From CAYPGT01 sp964512985 (lineage in GTDB: Bacteria > Cyanobacteriota > Vampirovibrionia > LMEP-6097), in NCBI GenBank assembly GCA_964512985.1, contig CAZELI010000012.1, positions 1 to 64,000 on the forward strand: a DNA stretch of 64,000 nt, read 5' to 3'. Position 1 is the first letter of the stretch; each line of letters starts with the position of its first letter. The notes under the pieces are model-generated. The model was not told the origin of the DNA, searched no databases, and was given only the letters and a program-made list of their open reading frames with translations. Both the position numbers and the translations under genes were made by a program. Positions 17,254 to 24,643 of the stretch are shown one piece after another.

Positions 17254-17271
17254 CTAGTCCATATGGACTAG
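17254..17271. promoter_or_regulatory. 18-bp perfect palindrome between flgB and ruvX
   Basis: CTAGTCCATATGGACTAG is perfectly palindromic and lies 6 bp after the ruvX stop, in the otherwise empty interval between ruvX and the flgB start. There is no U-tract on either side, so a classical terminator is unlikely; it may be a protein site for the flagellar promoter or part of a terminator of another type. Confidence 0.4.
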
Positions 17272-17277
17272 GTGGGA

Positions 17278-17679
17278 TTAGCTAAAGTACTGTTCTAGAA
17301 TTATTGCGGCAGCTTCAGCGTCAATTAAGGCTTTATTATCCTGGTTTAACTTGATGCCTTGGCTTTTGAGTCGTTCCTCAGCTTCCTTGCTGCTGCAAGT
17401 TTCATTCTCAAAAATAATTTCTAGTTTTGGGAAACTATTCTGAATTTCTTGGGCTTTAGTTTTAATCATTAACTCGGTATCTTTATTAGTGCTTTCTGGA
17501 TTAACAGGTATGCCAATAATAATTTTGCTAATTGAATAACCTTTCTGGATATTATTCAATTCTTGGATAATATTATCCGTTTCAATGGTTTTCAAGGCTT
17601 TAACAAGAATACCTAAAGCATCACTTCTGGCTATGCCAGTACGTTTCAGTCCGATATCAAGTGCAAGGATGATTTCCAT
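17278..17679 (-). CDS. ruvX: Putative pre-16S rRNA nuclease / Holliday junction resolvase homologue
   Basis: 133 residues, the usual length of the RuvX/YqgF RNase H-fold family. The start ILALDIGLKRTGIA carries the first catalytic Asp, IIIGIPVNPES is the central strand motif, and the C-terminal ALIDAEAAAIILEQYF matches the conserved D-xxAAxxIL end. It lies 3 bp after the methyltransferase gene and is cotranscribed with it. Confidence 0.93.
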   Translation of the reverse strand: MEIILALDIGLKRTGIARSDALGILVKALKTIETDNIIQELNNIQKGYSISKIIIGIPVNPESTNKDTELMIKTKAQEIQNSFPKLEIIFENETCSSKEAEERLKSQGIKLNQDNKALIDAEAAAIILEQYFS

Positions 17680-17682
17680 CGA

Positions 17683-18483
17683 TTATTTACTACTTTTCAA
17701 TCCGAATAACACTATAGAAGTAGCTGCAAGAATATTCAAACTCTCAACGTCATTAGCCAAGGGGATTTGTACTAATTGTGTGCAGAGTTCTTTAGCTGAG
17801 TCGCTTAGTCCGTGGCTTTCGTTACCTACTAAGAGTAGAATGTTTTTTAAGGGACTAAATTGAATTTCGTTATAGTTAGTTTCAGCACGCGGGCAAGTGC
17901 CAAGTATTTCTAAGCTGCAAGAGTGTTGTTTGAGCTTTTCTATTAACGTGTCTAAGGTTATATATTTAATTGGTCCGTAGAAGGCTATACCCATAGAGCT
18001 TCTGAGAGTTTTAGTATTGAACACATCTACAGAACCAGGACTTAAATAAATACTTCTAACTCCAGCTGCAAACGCAGTCCTGATAATGGATCCAAGATTA
18101 CCTGGATCAGCAATATTCTCTAAGTAAAGAAATAAATTGCCTTGCTCGATGTCTTGAAGCGAATCTTCAAAGCTAGGTAGCTTAGCGATAGCAACTATTG
18201 GTGGTGGACTGTCTGTAGTGGCTATTCTTGCCATAAGATCTTCACTAAGCTGGAAGCTTTGAATATCATAAGGAAGTTCCACCTCATTTAATGTCACTGG
18301 ATCTAGAACAAAAGCAAATTTAATAGTAAGGTTTTTCTTGAGAGCTTCTTGCACCAGAGTTTTACCTTCAAGTAAGAATAAACCTTCTTGCTCACGCCCT
18401 TTCTTCTGGTGTAATAGCGTTGCTAGCTTGATATATTGATTCTCTTTGCTTTCAATTATTTGTATATTTAAAGTTTCGTCCAC
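17683..18483 (-). CDS. TrmH/SpoU-family RNA 2'-O-methyltransferase
   Basis: 266 residues. SPOUT-fold methyltransferase with an N-terminal substrate-binding domain. Motif 1 (ENIADPGNLGSIIRTA, with the conserved N and R), motif 2 (LLLVGNESHGLS) and motif 3 (VQIPLANDVESLNILAATSIVLF) are all present, so the SAM-binding trefoil knot is complete. The target nucleotide cannot be read from sequence; RlmB- or TsnR-like members are similar. The start codon is GTG, placed 7 nt after a TATAAT in the guaA-methyltransferase gap, so the gene has its own leaderless promoter. Confidence 0.9.
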   Translation of the reverse strand: MDETLNIQIIESKENQYIKLATLLHQKKGREQEGLFLLEGKTLVQEALKKNLTIKFAFVLDPVTLNEVELPYDIQSFQLSEDLMARIATTDSPPPIVAIAKLPSFEDSLQDIEQGNLFLYLENIADPGNLGSIIRTAFAAGVRSIYLSPGSVDVFNTKTLRSSMGIAFYGPIKYITLDTLIEKLKQHSCSLEILGTCPRAETNYNEIQFSPLKNILLLVGNESHGLSDSAKELCTQLVQIPLANDVESLNILAATSIVLFGLKSSK

Positions 18484-18490
18484 TGACTAT

Positions 18491-18496
18491 ATTATA
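18491..18496 (-). promoter_or_regulatory. -10 box (TATAAT) 7 nt before a GTG start
   Basis: Minus-strand TATAAT with 7 nt to the GTG at 18483. There is no room for a Shine-Dalgarno sequence. It lies in the 18-bp gap after the guaA stop. Confidence 0.6.
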
Positions 18497-18501
18497 ACTC
18501 G

Positions 18502-20124
18502 CTATTCCCATTCTATCGTACCAGGAGGTTTAGATGTAATGTCATAGACAACTCTATTCACGCCACTAACTTCATTAATAATACGAGTGGAAATTGCCGC
18601 AAGTAAATCATAAGGTAAGCGTGCCCAATCTGCTGTCATGGCATCTGACGATGTCACAGCTCTAAGCACTATAGGATGGGCGTAGCTACGCTTGTCTCCC
18701 ATTACTCCGACAGAACGTACTGGTAAGACTACAGTAAGAATTTGCCAGACTAAATCATAAGCATTAGCCTTATGTAATTCTTCTCTAACTATTAAATCAG
18801 ACTCTCTTACCATTCTAATCTTGTCTTCTGTTATTTCTCCTAGTACTCTGATCGCTAGTCCAGGGCCGGGGAATGGGTGTCTGAGTCTGATCTCATCAGG
18901 TAGTCCAAGCTCTTTAGCAAGTTCCCTCACCTCATCTTTAAATAGAGTGTTAATAGGCTCTATTAATTTAAAAGGCATATTTTCAGGTAAACCACCAACA
19001 TTATGATGTGATTTAATAACAGCAGCTATTTTCTTCCCAGTCTTAGGATCAATACGAATACCCGAGGATTCTATGACATCAGAGTATAAGGTACCCTGAG
19101 CTAAGTACTCGATGTCGCCACCGAGCTTAGCGCATTCATCATTAAACGTAGCGATGAATTCTGCACCAATAATCTTACGTTTAGTTTCTGGATCATCTAT
19201 GCCGCGTAATTTAGACATGAAGCGCTCTTTAGCATCTACGTAGATTAAATTGATACCAAATTTATTATCGAAAATTTCTTTAAGTTCTTCGCCTTCCTTA
19301 GCGCGCATAAAGCCATGATCAATAAACATACATATAAGCTGGTCTCCGACGGCTTTTTTGAGCAAGAAAGCGAGTGTAGAACTGTCTACTCCACCTGAAA
19401 GTGCAAGTAAGATCTTTTTATTGCCAACTTCTTTACGGAGCTTGGTTATTTCAAATTCGATAAAATTATGCATGTTCCAATTAGTATCTGCTTTACAGAC
19501 ATTAATCACAAAATTTTCTATAATCTGCCCGCCATGCTCTGTATGATTAACTTCGGGATGAAATTGCAGTGCATAGATTTGTTTTTCAGTATTAGCCATG
19601 GCAGCGATAGGCGCATTAGCAGTTTCAGCAATAGCCACAAAGCCACTAGGTAACTTGGTTACATGGTCACCATGACTCATCCATACCGTGAATTTAGGAA
19701 CGTCTATGTTATAGAAAAGCCCAATAGCAGATGAAAGGGTAGCGAGCTGAGACTTACCGTATTCTCTTTCTTTGCTAGCCTCTACTTGCCCATCAAACTC
19801 TTTAGCAATTAACTGCATACCGTAACAGATGCCCAGTATCGGTAGTCCAGCATGAAAAATCCTCTTGTCGCAATTAATTGCTTCGCTGTCGTAGACGCTA
19901 TTAGGACCACCCGAGAGAATAATACCTTGTATGGTTCCGTCTTTTATATCCTGTTCAATTTTCTCGTAAGGGATATCAAAGCTGTGAACCTCAGAATAAA
20001 CCTTAAGCTTGCGAATACGTTTAGTAATTAATTCGGTGTATTGAGAACCAAAATCTAATATCAAAATCTTTGAGTTTTTTATTTGTATTTGGTCTATTGG
20101 TTTTGCTTCTTCTACTTGTGCCAT
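18502..20124 (-). CDS. guaA: GMP synthase (glutamine-hydrolysing)
   Basis: 540 residues. Converts XMP to GMP using glutamine amide nitrogen. The N-terminal class I amidotransferase domain has the nucleophile GICYGMQ and the QFHPEVNHTEHG His/Glu pair. The ATP-pyrophosphatase domain has the P-loop LALSGGVDSS, and the C-terminal dimerisation domain ends with DITSKPPGTIEWE, exactly as in the family. Full length. Confidence 0.98.
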   Translation of the reverse strand: MAQVEEAKPIDQIQIKNSKILILDFGSQYTELITKRIRKLKVYSEVHSFDIPYEKIEQDIKDGTIQGIILSGGPNSVYDSEAINCDKRIFHAGLPILGICYGMQLIAKEFDGQVEASKEREYGKSQLATLSSAIGLFYNIDVPKFTVWMSHGDHVTKLPSGFVAIAETANAPIAAMANTEKQIYALQFHPEVNHTEHGGQIIENFVINVCKADTNWNMHNFIEFEITKLRKEVGNKKILLALSGGVDSSTLAFLLKKAVGDQLICMFIDHGFMRAKEGEELKEIFDNKFGINLIYVDAKERFMSKLRGIDDPETKRKIIGAEFIATFNDECAKLGGDIEYLAQGTLYSDVIESSGIRIDPKTGKKIAAVIKSHHNVGGLPENMPFKLIEPINTLFKDEVRELAKELGLPDEIRLRHPFPGPGLAIRVLGEITEDKIRMVRESDLIVREELHKANAYDLVWQILTVVLPVRSVGVMGDKRSYAHPIVLRAVTSSDAMTADWARLPYDLLAAISTRIINEVSGVNRVVYDITSKPPGTIEWE

Positions 20125-20174
20125 GTGAAAGCCTTTATCTTATAGTTTTAGCACACTAGTCATTCTGTCCATTT

Positions 20175-20235
20175 TTATCTAAAAAAGATAATTTTATTAT
20201 CCAAAAAAGATAAAAATTTTATCTAAAAAGGATAA
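20175..20235 (+). promoter_or_regulatory. Three tandem palindromes (22-bp period) before ATPase 2
   Basis: TTATCT-AAAAA-AGATAA (20175-20191), TTATCC-AAAAA-AGATAA (20197-20213) and TTATCT-AAAAA-GGATAA (20219-20235) repeat at exactly 22 bp, two helical turns. Each is a 17-bp palindrome with an A5 core. They end 10 bp before the -10 region of the ATPase gene, placing them over the -35 area, which suits a repressor or activator array. Confidence 0.75.
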
Positions 20236-20245
20236 TTTTGTGGTA

Positions 20246-20251
20246 TATTAT
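20246..20251 (+). promoter_or_regulatory. -10 box (TATTAT), leaderless promoter of ATPase 2
   Basis: TATTAT 7 nt before the ATG at 20259; no Shine-Dalgarno sequence. An overlapping TATATT at 20244 is an alternative. Confidence 0.5.
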
Positions 20252-20258
20252 AGATAAA

Positions 20259-21419
20259 ATGGAAGAAATAGAGCTATTTTCCTATACTTCTTTAGCCAAG
20301 GACGAACTCTTTATCGGCCGAGAGGATTTATTAAAACATCTCAATTCCAATATAGAATTGATGCAAAATACTACCCTCTATGGACAAAGAAGAGTTGGTA
20401 AAAGCTCTCTAATATTTGAGGCTATAAGAAGATTTAAAAAATCCAAAGACAAACATTTATTTATTAATTTGGATCTTACTGTTTGTAATAATTCAGGGAA
20501 GTTTATTGCTTTACTTTCTCAAGCCATTGAGAATTTGATTAGTTCGCATAAACCACTGAGCAGTCAATTTCAAAAAATATATAATTTTATTAGTGGGATA
20601 AGACCCATAGTAGTAATTGATCCGATTAATGGTGAACCTCAGTATTCGATTGGATTTGATGGTGATGATAAAACCAAATCATTAGAAGAAATGTTTAGAC
20701 TCTTAGAGTCAATATCTAACAAATTTAAATTAACAATAGTTCTTGATGAATTCCAATCAATATTAGATTGGGATGATAGTGATTCTATGCAATGGCAAAT
20801 CAGATCACATATGCAGAAGACTAAGACTATTAATTATATTTTTGCTGGCAGCTCTCAAAGCCTTATTAATAAACTATTCTATGAGAATAAGGGGGCTTTC
20901 TATCGATCAACGGATATTATATTTGTAAATAATTCAATAGATCCCATTATTTTTAGTAAATGGATTAAACAGCGTTTCCAAAAAGCTGATTACCAAATTG
21001 ATAATGAGACTATAAAAACAATATTGGATATTACTCTTATGCATCCATATTACACACAGAAGCTCCTGTATCATTTATGGAGAGAAGCAAGAGAAGTAAA
21101 AAACAGAAACATTAATTTAGAATCACTGCAAATAGCTCTAAAAGAGATTATCATCATGGAAGCTAATATTTATCAAGAAAGGCTTACTCATTTAGCTAAA
21201 AATTCTCAGCAAGTATTATTAGCTGTCTCGCAAATTGACTCTGGAGAAAAAATTTACAGTAAAGCAACCATCAAAAAATATCAATTGAAAAATTCTTCAA
21301 CCATCCAAAAAGCCATAGAACAATTAAAATCAGAACCAATGCCACTTATCTTCCAAGAAGATGACCAATATAGATTTGAGGATCCTTTCTTTAAACTGTG
21401 GTTACAAACAATGGCTTAA
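20259..21419 (+). CDS. Archaeal-type AAA ATPase (ATPase 2)
   Basis: 386 residues from the ATG at 20259; a TTG 21 bp upstream is in frame but overlaps the promoter. DELFIGREDLLKHL at the N-terminus and Walker A YGQRRVGKSSL identify the STAND-like archaeal ATPase group. Walker B is LTIVLDEFQ, followed by the sensor FAGSSQSL. The C-terminus (SKATIKKYQLKNSSTIQKAIEQL...FEDPFFKLWLQ) is a winged helix and the family's terminal strand. There is no DUF4143 nuclease-like motif, unlike three of the other ATPases here. Convergent with kdsC. Confidence 0.85.
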   Translation: MEEIELFSYTSLAKDELFIGREDLLKHLNSNIELMQNTTLYGQRRVGKSSLIFEAIRRFKKSKDKHLFINLDLTVCNNSGKFIALLSQAIENLISSHKPLSSQFQKIYNFISGIRPIVVIDPINGEPQYSIGFDGDDKTKSLEEMFRLLESISNKFKLTIVLDEFQSILDWDDSDSMQWQIRSHMQKTKTINYIFAGSSQSLINKLFYENKGAFYRSTDIIFVNNSIDPIIFSKWIKQRFQKADYQIDNETIKTILDITLMHPYYTQKLLYHLWREAREVKNRNINLESLQIALKEIIIMEANIYQERLTHLAKNSQQVLLAVSQIDSGEKIYSKATIKKYQLKNSSTIQKAIEQLKSEPMPLIFQEDDQYRFEDPFFKLWLQTMA

Positions 21420-21427
21420 CTAGATAT

Positions 21428-21952
21428 TTATTGGTTTGGTATTTTTCCTTGGCAATATAGTACCAAATCCACAAGCTCTCTAGCAGCGCCTTTGCCGCCT
21501 TGCCTTTCTGTAATATAGTGAATATGTTTTAAGACAGAATAATGAGCTTCTGGTGGACAGGCTGCGAGTCCAGCTTTCTCTAGTATTGGGACATCAAGAG
21601 CATCATCACCGATAAAAGCCACTTCATCCATTGATATGTTTTTTTTCAGAATAATTTTTTCAAGACAACTTAGTTTATCTAGGACTCCAGTGTTAATATC
21701 ATCTTCAAAACCAAGACTCTTGAATCTTGCATGGACATGAGGACTTTGACGTGCTGATATAATGCAAATCTCAATCCCAAAACTTTTAGCAAGTTTTAGA
21801 CCATAGCCATCTAGAGAATGAAATGTTTTGAAAACCTCGCCTTCTTCATTAATATAAATAGAACCGTCTGTAAGAACACCATCTACATCAAAACCAATTA
21901 GTTTGATTTTTGCTGCTCTAGTTTTAAGTTGTTCGGATATTTTTTCAAACAT
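21428..21952 (-). CDS. kdsC: KdsC-type HAD phosphatase (Kdo 8-phosphate phosphatase)
   Basis: 174 residues, cap-less HAD of the KdsC group. Motif I is FDVDGVLTDG; the typical GYGLK segment and motif II IISAR follow, then motif IV FIGDDALDVP and the GAARELVDLVL C-terminal end. KdsC hydrolyses Kdo-8-phosphate for LPS inner core synthesis, so the organism probably has a Gram-negative outer membrane. A related sugar phosphatase role cannot be excluded because no other kds gene is adjacent. Confidence 0.88.
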   Translation of the reverse strand: MFEKISEQLKTRAAKIKLIGFDVDGVLTDGSIYINEEGEVFKTFHSLDGYGLKLAKSFGIEICIISARQSPHVHARFKSLGFEDDINTGVLDKLSCLEKIILKKNISMDEVAFIGDDALDVPILEKAGLAACPPEAHYSVLKHIHYITERQGGKGAARELVDLVLYCQGKIPNQ

Positions 21953-21960
21953 AGTTACAT

Positions 21961-21966
21961 ATTATA
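21961..21966 (-). promoter_or_regulatory. -10 box (TATAAT), leaderless promoter of kdsC
   Basis: Minus-strand TATAAT, 8 nt before the ATG at 21952, in the 29-bp gap after the preceding gene. No Shine-Dalgarno sequence. Confidence 0.6.
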
Positions 21967-21981
21967 AGCTAGTATGATTTA

Positions 21982-22767
21982 TTAATAATTAAAATCCAAG
22001 CCCTGTAAATCTTTTTGATAAACCTGCATTAGAGCTACGTTATTTTCAAAAAGTGTAATCCCTTGATGGGTTTTTTCTTGGGCTTTAGATAAGGCTACAG
22101 CCGCTGCTATATTGCCGTCTACAAGGCTGATTTCACGATTGGTTTTACTCATAGCTATAGTACCAAACTCTGCGTTAATAAAATCAGGATAGTCATATTT
22201 GAGGCATTGAGTCCAACGATAAGAATCAGGCTCTTCATAAAGGATAGCCATACCGTCACTAGCTCCTAGATTAATATGAAAGAAAATTTGTTCTTGCTTA
22301 GTATCGTTTGGATCAGGTGCTAACTCTGCAAGAAACAAAATAGGATCTCTTTTATCTGATTGCCAGCTTAATAAAGCTCTATTTCTAGCGTTTTTTTTGT
22401 TAATGATTTTTACAAAGCCATTAAGATTGACCATCGGTCCAGAGCTAGCCTTAAAAACAAAATCATAATTAAAATCATTTGTTTCTCTGCTGATAATGAT
22501 TTCTTTATCTAAGTCTTTAAGTTTTTCTAGCTCTAGAGCTAGGCTCTGAGATAGTTCGCTATTAGGATCTAAGGATCTTTGTTTCTCTGTTATAGCTTTA
22601 ATTAGCTCATTACGGCGACTTTCTTTAAGCTGGAATCCATAACCACTAAATATTCTATCTAAACTTGTTTGATTAATCTTGCCTATATCATAGGTAAGTA
22701 AATCTAATAGAACTTGTCTAAAGTTATCTAAGCCTTCCCAGATTTGAATACGTGCCCTAAGATCCAC
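21982..22767 (-). CDS. Protein of unknown function
   Basis: 261 residues starting at GTG. Not recognised. The N-terminal third is helical and charged (NELIKAITEKQRSLDPNSELSQSL region); the middle is mixed alpha/beta with YDFVFKASSGPMVNLNGFVKI. The C-terminal third contains HINLGASDGMAILYEEPDSY and ends with a long hydrophilic helix. No signal peptide or membrane segment. An extended -10 (TGTTATACT) lies 7 nt before the GTG, which supports this start. It stands between kdsC and scpB. Confidence 0.65.
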   Translation of the reverse strand: MDLRARIQIWEGLDNFRQVLLDLLTYDIGKINQTSLDRIFSGYGFQLKESRRNELIKAITEKQRSLDPNSELSQSLALELEKLKDLDKEIIISRETNDFNYDFVFKASSGPMVNLNGFVKIINKKNARNRALLSWQSDKRDPILFLAELAPDPNDTKQEQIFFHINLGASDGMAILYEEPDSYRWTQCLKYDYPDFINAEFGTIAMSKTNREISLVDGNIAAAVALSKAQEKTHQGITLFENNVALMQVYQKDLQGLDFNY

Positions 22768-22774
22768 GTTTGAA

Positions 22775-22783
22775 AGTATAACA
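22775..22783 (-). promoter_or_regulatory. Extended -10 (TGTTATACT) 7 nt before a GTG start
   Basis: Minus-strand TGTTATACT with exactly 7 nt to the GTG at 22767. The spacing matches the leaderless pattern elsewhere in the window. Confidence 0.55.
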
Positions 22784-22804
22784 TTGATGAACGGGTCTGT
22801 CTGT

Positions 22805-22915
22805 CGTCATCCTGAGGAGCAACCGTAGGTTGCGACGTAAGGATCCACTACTACGAATAGTCTATTAATAAGAGTGGATCCTTACGGTCGGGCTTTGCCC
22901 TCCCTCAGGATGACG
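22805..22915. repeat. Palindromic intergenic element A, copy 1 (111 bp)
   Basis: Outer arms CGTCATCCTGAGG / CCTCAGGATGACG enclose a GCAACC-GTA-GGTTGC hairpin, an inner stem GTAAGGATCCACT / AGTGGATCCTTAC, and a GGGC-TTT-GCCC hairpin, giving a cloverleaf-like fold. A second copy is at 33169-33278. The right arm runs into the scpB coding sequence and provides its last codons and stop. Similar GTCATCCTGAGG elements are known as dispersed non-autonomous repeats in unrelated bacteria. Confidence 0.85.
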
Positions 22916-23771
22916 AACTGGAGATAAATTCATCTTCGCCAATCAACGCTTCACTCTTATTAATAGTTTCTTGTATTTCTTTATGGCTTGCTTCTGTTGA
23001 TTCTTCTTCCGCAGCTTCGTCATCATCATTGACTAAACTGCTAGGTCTTACAAACTCTACGTCGCTTGGGCTTGCTGATTTAAGTACGTTTTGTAGCCCT
23101 AGTCCGTTTTGGCTAAGCTTGAAGTTTTCTTGGAAGAATTTAGTTGTGTGGATAATATGGGAATTACTATCTTTGGATTTTTTAACTAGTCCCATGTCTA
23201 TGAGTTCTTTAACATGTTCATAGACACCGCCACCACGAATAGTGACTAGGTCTTTTTGGAGAATAGGCTCTTTAAGAGCAATGGTGGAGAGGGTTCTAAG
23301 TACTGCGGTGCGGATTTCTATAGGTAATATATTCTCAGTCAGGCTTTCAAATTCATCACTGATTTGCATGCAATAACCATTAGCAGTATCGATACTAATA
23401 CCACCACCACGGTTTTCGTATTCTTGTACTAATTGTATTAAACATTCTCTAACTAAATTAACATCTGCATCTGCTTGATCGGCGATACTTTCTACGCCGC
23501 GTGGTTTATCGCTAAGAAATAAAATAGCTTCGATCTTAGATTTAAGATGATGTAGTCTATTGCGCTTGGCATTATTAATGATTTCATTTAATTCGTTTCG
23601 GGCAGCTTCTTGTTTGTTAGAGCGTTGTTCTTCTGTAGAATCCTCTTCAGAACTAGGGATCAAGTCATAATTAGCAACTACGCCAAAATTAAAGCTATTA
23701 CTCGGCAGAATTTTATTTAGCTTATCTTGCTCCTCTTGATTTAAATCAGAATTACTTAGATTCAGGTTCAT
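22905..23771 (-). CDS. scpB: Segregation and condensation protein B
   Basis: 288 residues; the family is usually about 180-220. The conserved winged-helix core (LHHLKSKIEAILFLSDKPRGVESIAD through VRGGGVYEHVKELIDMGLV-type segment) occupies about residues 75-200. Acidic, low-complexity extensions flank it at both ends. ScpB is the kite subunit of the SMC-ScpAB condensin. It overlaps scpA by 20 bp. The C-terminal poly-Ser tail and the TGA stop are read from the right arm of the palindromic element A, so the natural C-terminus has been altered by that insertion. Confidence 0.92.
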   Translation of the reverse strand: MNLNLSNSDLNQEEQDKLNKILPSNSFNFGVVANYDLIPSSEEDSTEEQRSNKQEAARNELNEIINNAKRNRLHHLKSKIEAILFLSDKPRGVESIADQADADVNLVRECLIQLVQEYENRGGGISIDTANGYCMQISDEFESLTENILPIEIRTAVLRTLSTIALKEPILQKDLVTIRGGGVYEHVKELIDMGLVKKSKDSNSHIIHTTKFFQENFKLSQNGLGLQNVLKSASPSDVEFVRPSSLVNDDDEAAEEESTEASHKEIQETINKSEALIGEDEFISSSSS

Positions 23772-24642
23772 ATATCCATAAGTCCTTATAAAACTCTTCC
23801 TGAGTTAATTTCACTTGATTGTCATGTGCTAAGAAAATCACAGAAAGAAACGCATTCGACCAACTACCTAATAATGTTACCAATTTTTGGAACTCCATAC
23901 TTTCCCCATCAAGTAAATGTTCAGGAAGTATAACTTGCAGGCGGCTAATACAATGTTCAAGATCCTCTGCATGAGTGAGATCCATGATATCACCTGAAAG
24001 CTCAGGAGCGATAATATGATAAGCATCTAAGTCAAAGAGTTTTTGTTGCTTGCGCGCTTGGCGCATATCTTCTTCGTCCTTCGCGTCTTGCAAAGCACTA
24101 ATTAAATCCTTAAGCGTTAATTTACGAAAGCGTTTGGCCTTCTGGATAAAGCGGCGGCGAATAGCAGCTTCCAGGTCATCAAAGGTAATTTGCTTAGTAG
24201 GATGACTTGCAAGCTCATCTTCCAGCATGGCATCATCATCTAGTTCTCGATGTAGACCAATACTAAGAGCGTCTTTGGACTCGGCGATTAATATATCACT
24301 TTTCATTCTTAATAGAACAGAAGCGTAAAATATCGCTTGTCCCGCTTCCCTGAGAGTCTCTCCACGATTGATGCTAATAGCTTTAAGGTAAGCAGTGGTA
24401 ACTTTCTCTAGATCTAGATCCCAAGGATCTATATCGCCTTGACGGGCGAGGTCAACTAATATTCCTAGATTAGGTTCATCTTTGAGATTAGCTTTAATCA
24501 CTTCTAAATCATCGTCGCTACCTTCTGCGAGTGCAGTATTAAAACTCCTGCTTAATTCACTAGAAACTTGTTGTAATTCTTCTACCTTATGACTGTAAAA
24601 ATCACTAATATTGGTTTTAAAACTAGTTTCGGCTTCACTCAT
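23752..24642 (-). CDS. scpA: Segregation and condensation protein A
   Basis: 296 residues. Kleisin that bridges the SMC heads. The hallmark LVDLARQGDIDPWDLDLEKVTTAYL (about 62-86) and YASVLLRMKSDILIAES are intact; the C-terminal winged helix with FLSVIFLAHDNQVKLTQEEFYKDLWI matches the SMC-binding end. It lies 1 bp after smc and overlaps scpB, giving the compact order smc-scpA-scpB. Confidence 0.95.
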   Translation of the reverse strand: MSEAETSFKTNISDFYSHKVEELQQVSSELSRSFNTALAEGSDDDLEVIKANLKDEPNLGILVDLARQGDIDPWDLDLEKVTTAYLKAISINRGETLREAGQAIFYASVLLRMKSDILIAESKDALSIGLHRELDDDAMLEDELASHPTKQITFDDLEAAIRRRFIQKAKRFRKLTLKDLISALQDAKDEEDMRQARKQQKLFDLDAYHIIAPELSGDIMDLTHAEDLEHCISRLQVILPEHLLDGESMEFQKLVTLLGSWSNAFLSVIFLAHDNQVKLTQEEFYKDLWIYEPESK

Positions 24643-24643
24643 T

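Noticed and set aside
20175..20235. Possible CRISPR or satellite array
   Set aside because: Only three 17-bp palindromes with 5-bp spacers; far too short for CRISPR repeats or spacers, and positioned at a promoter.
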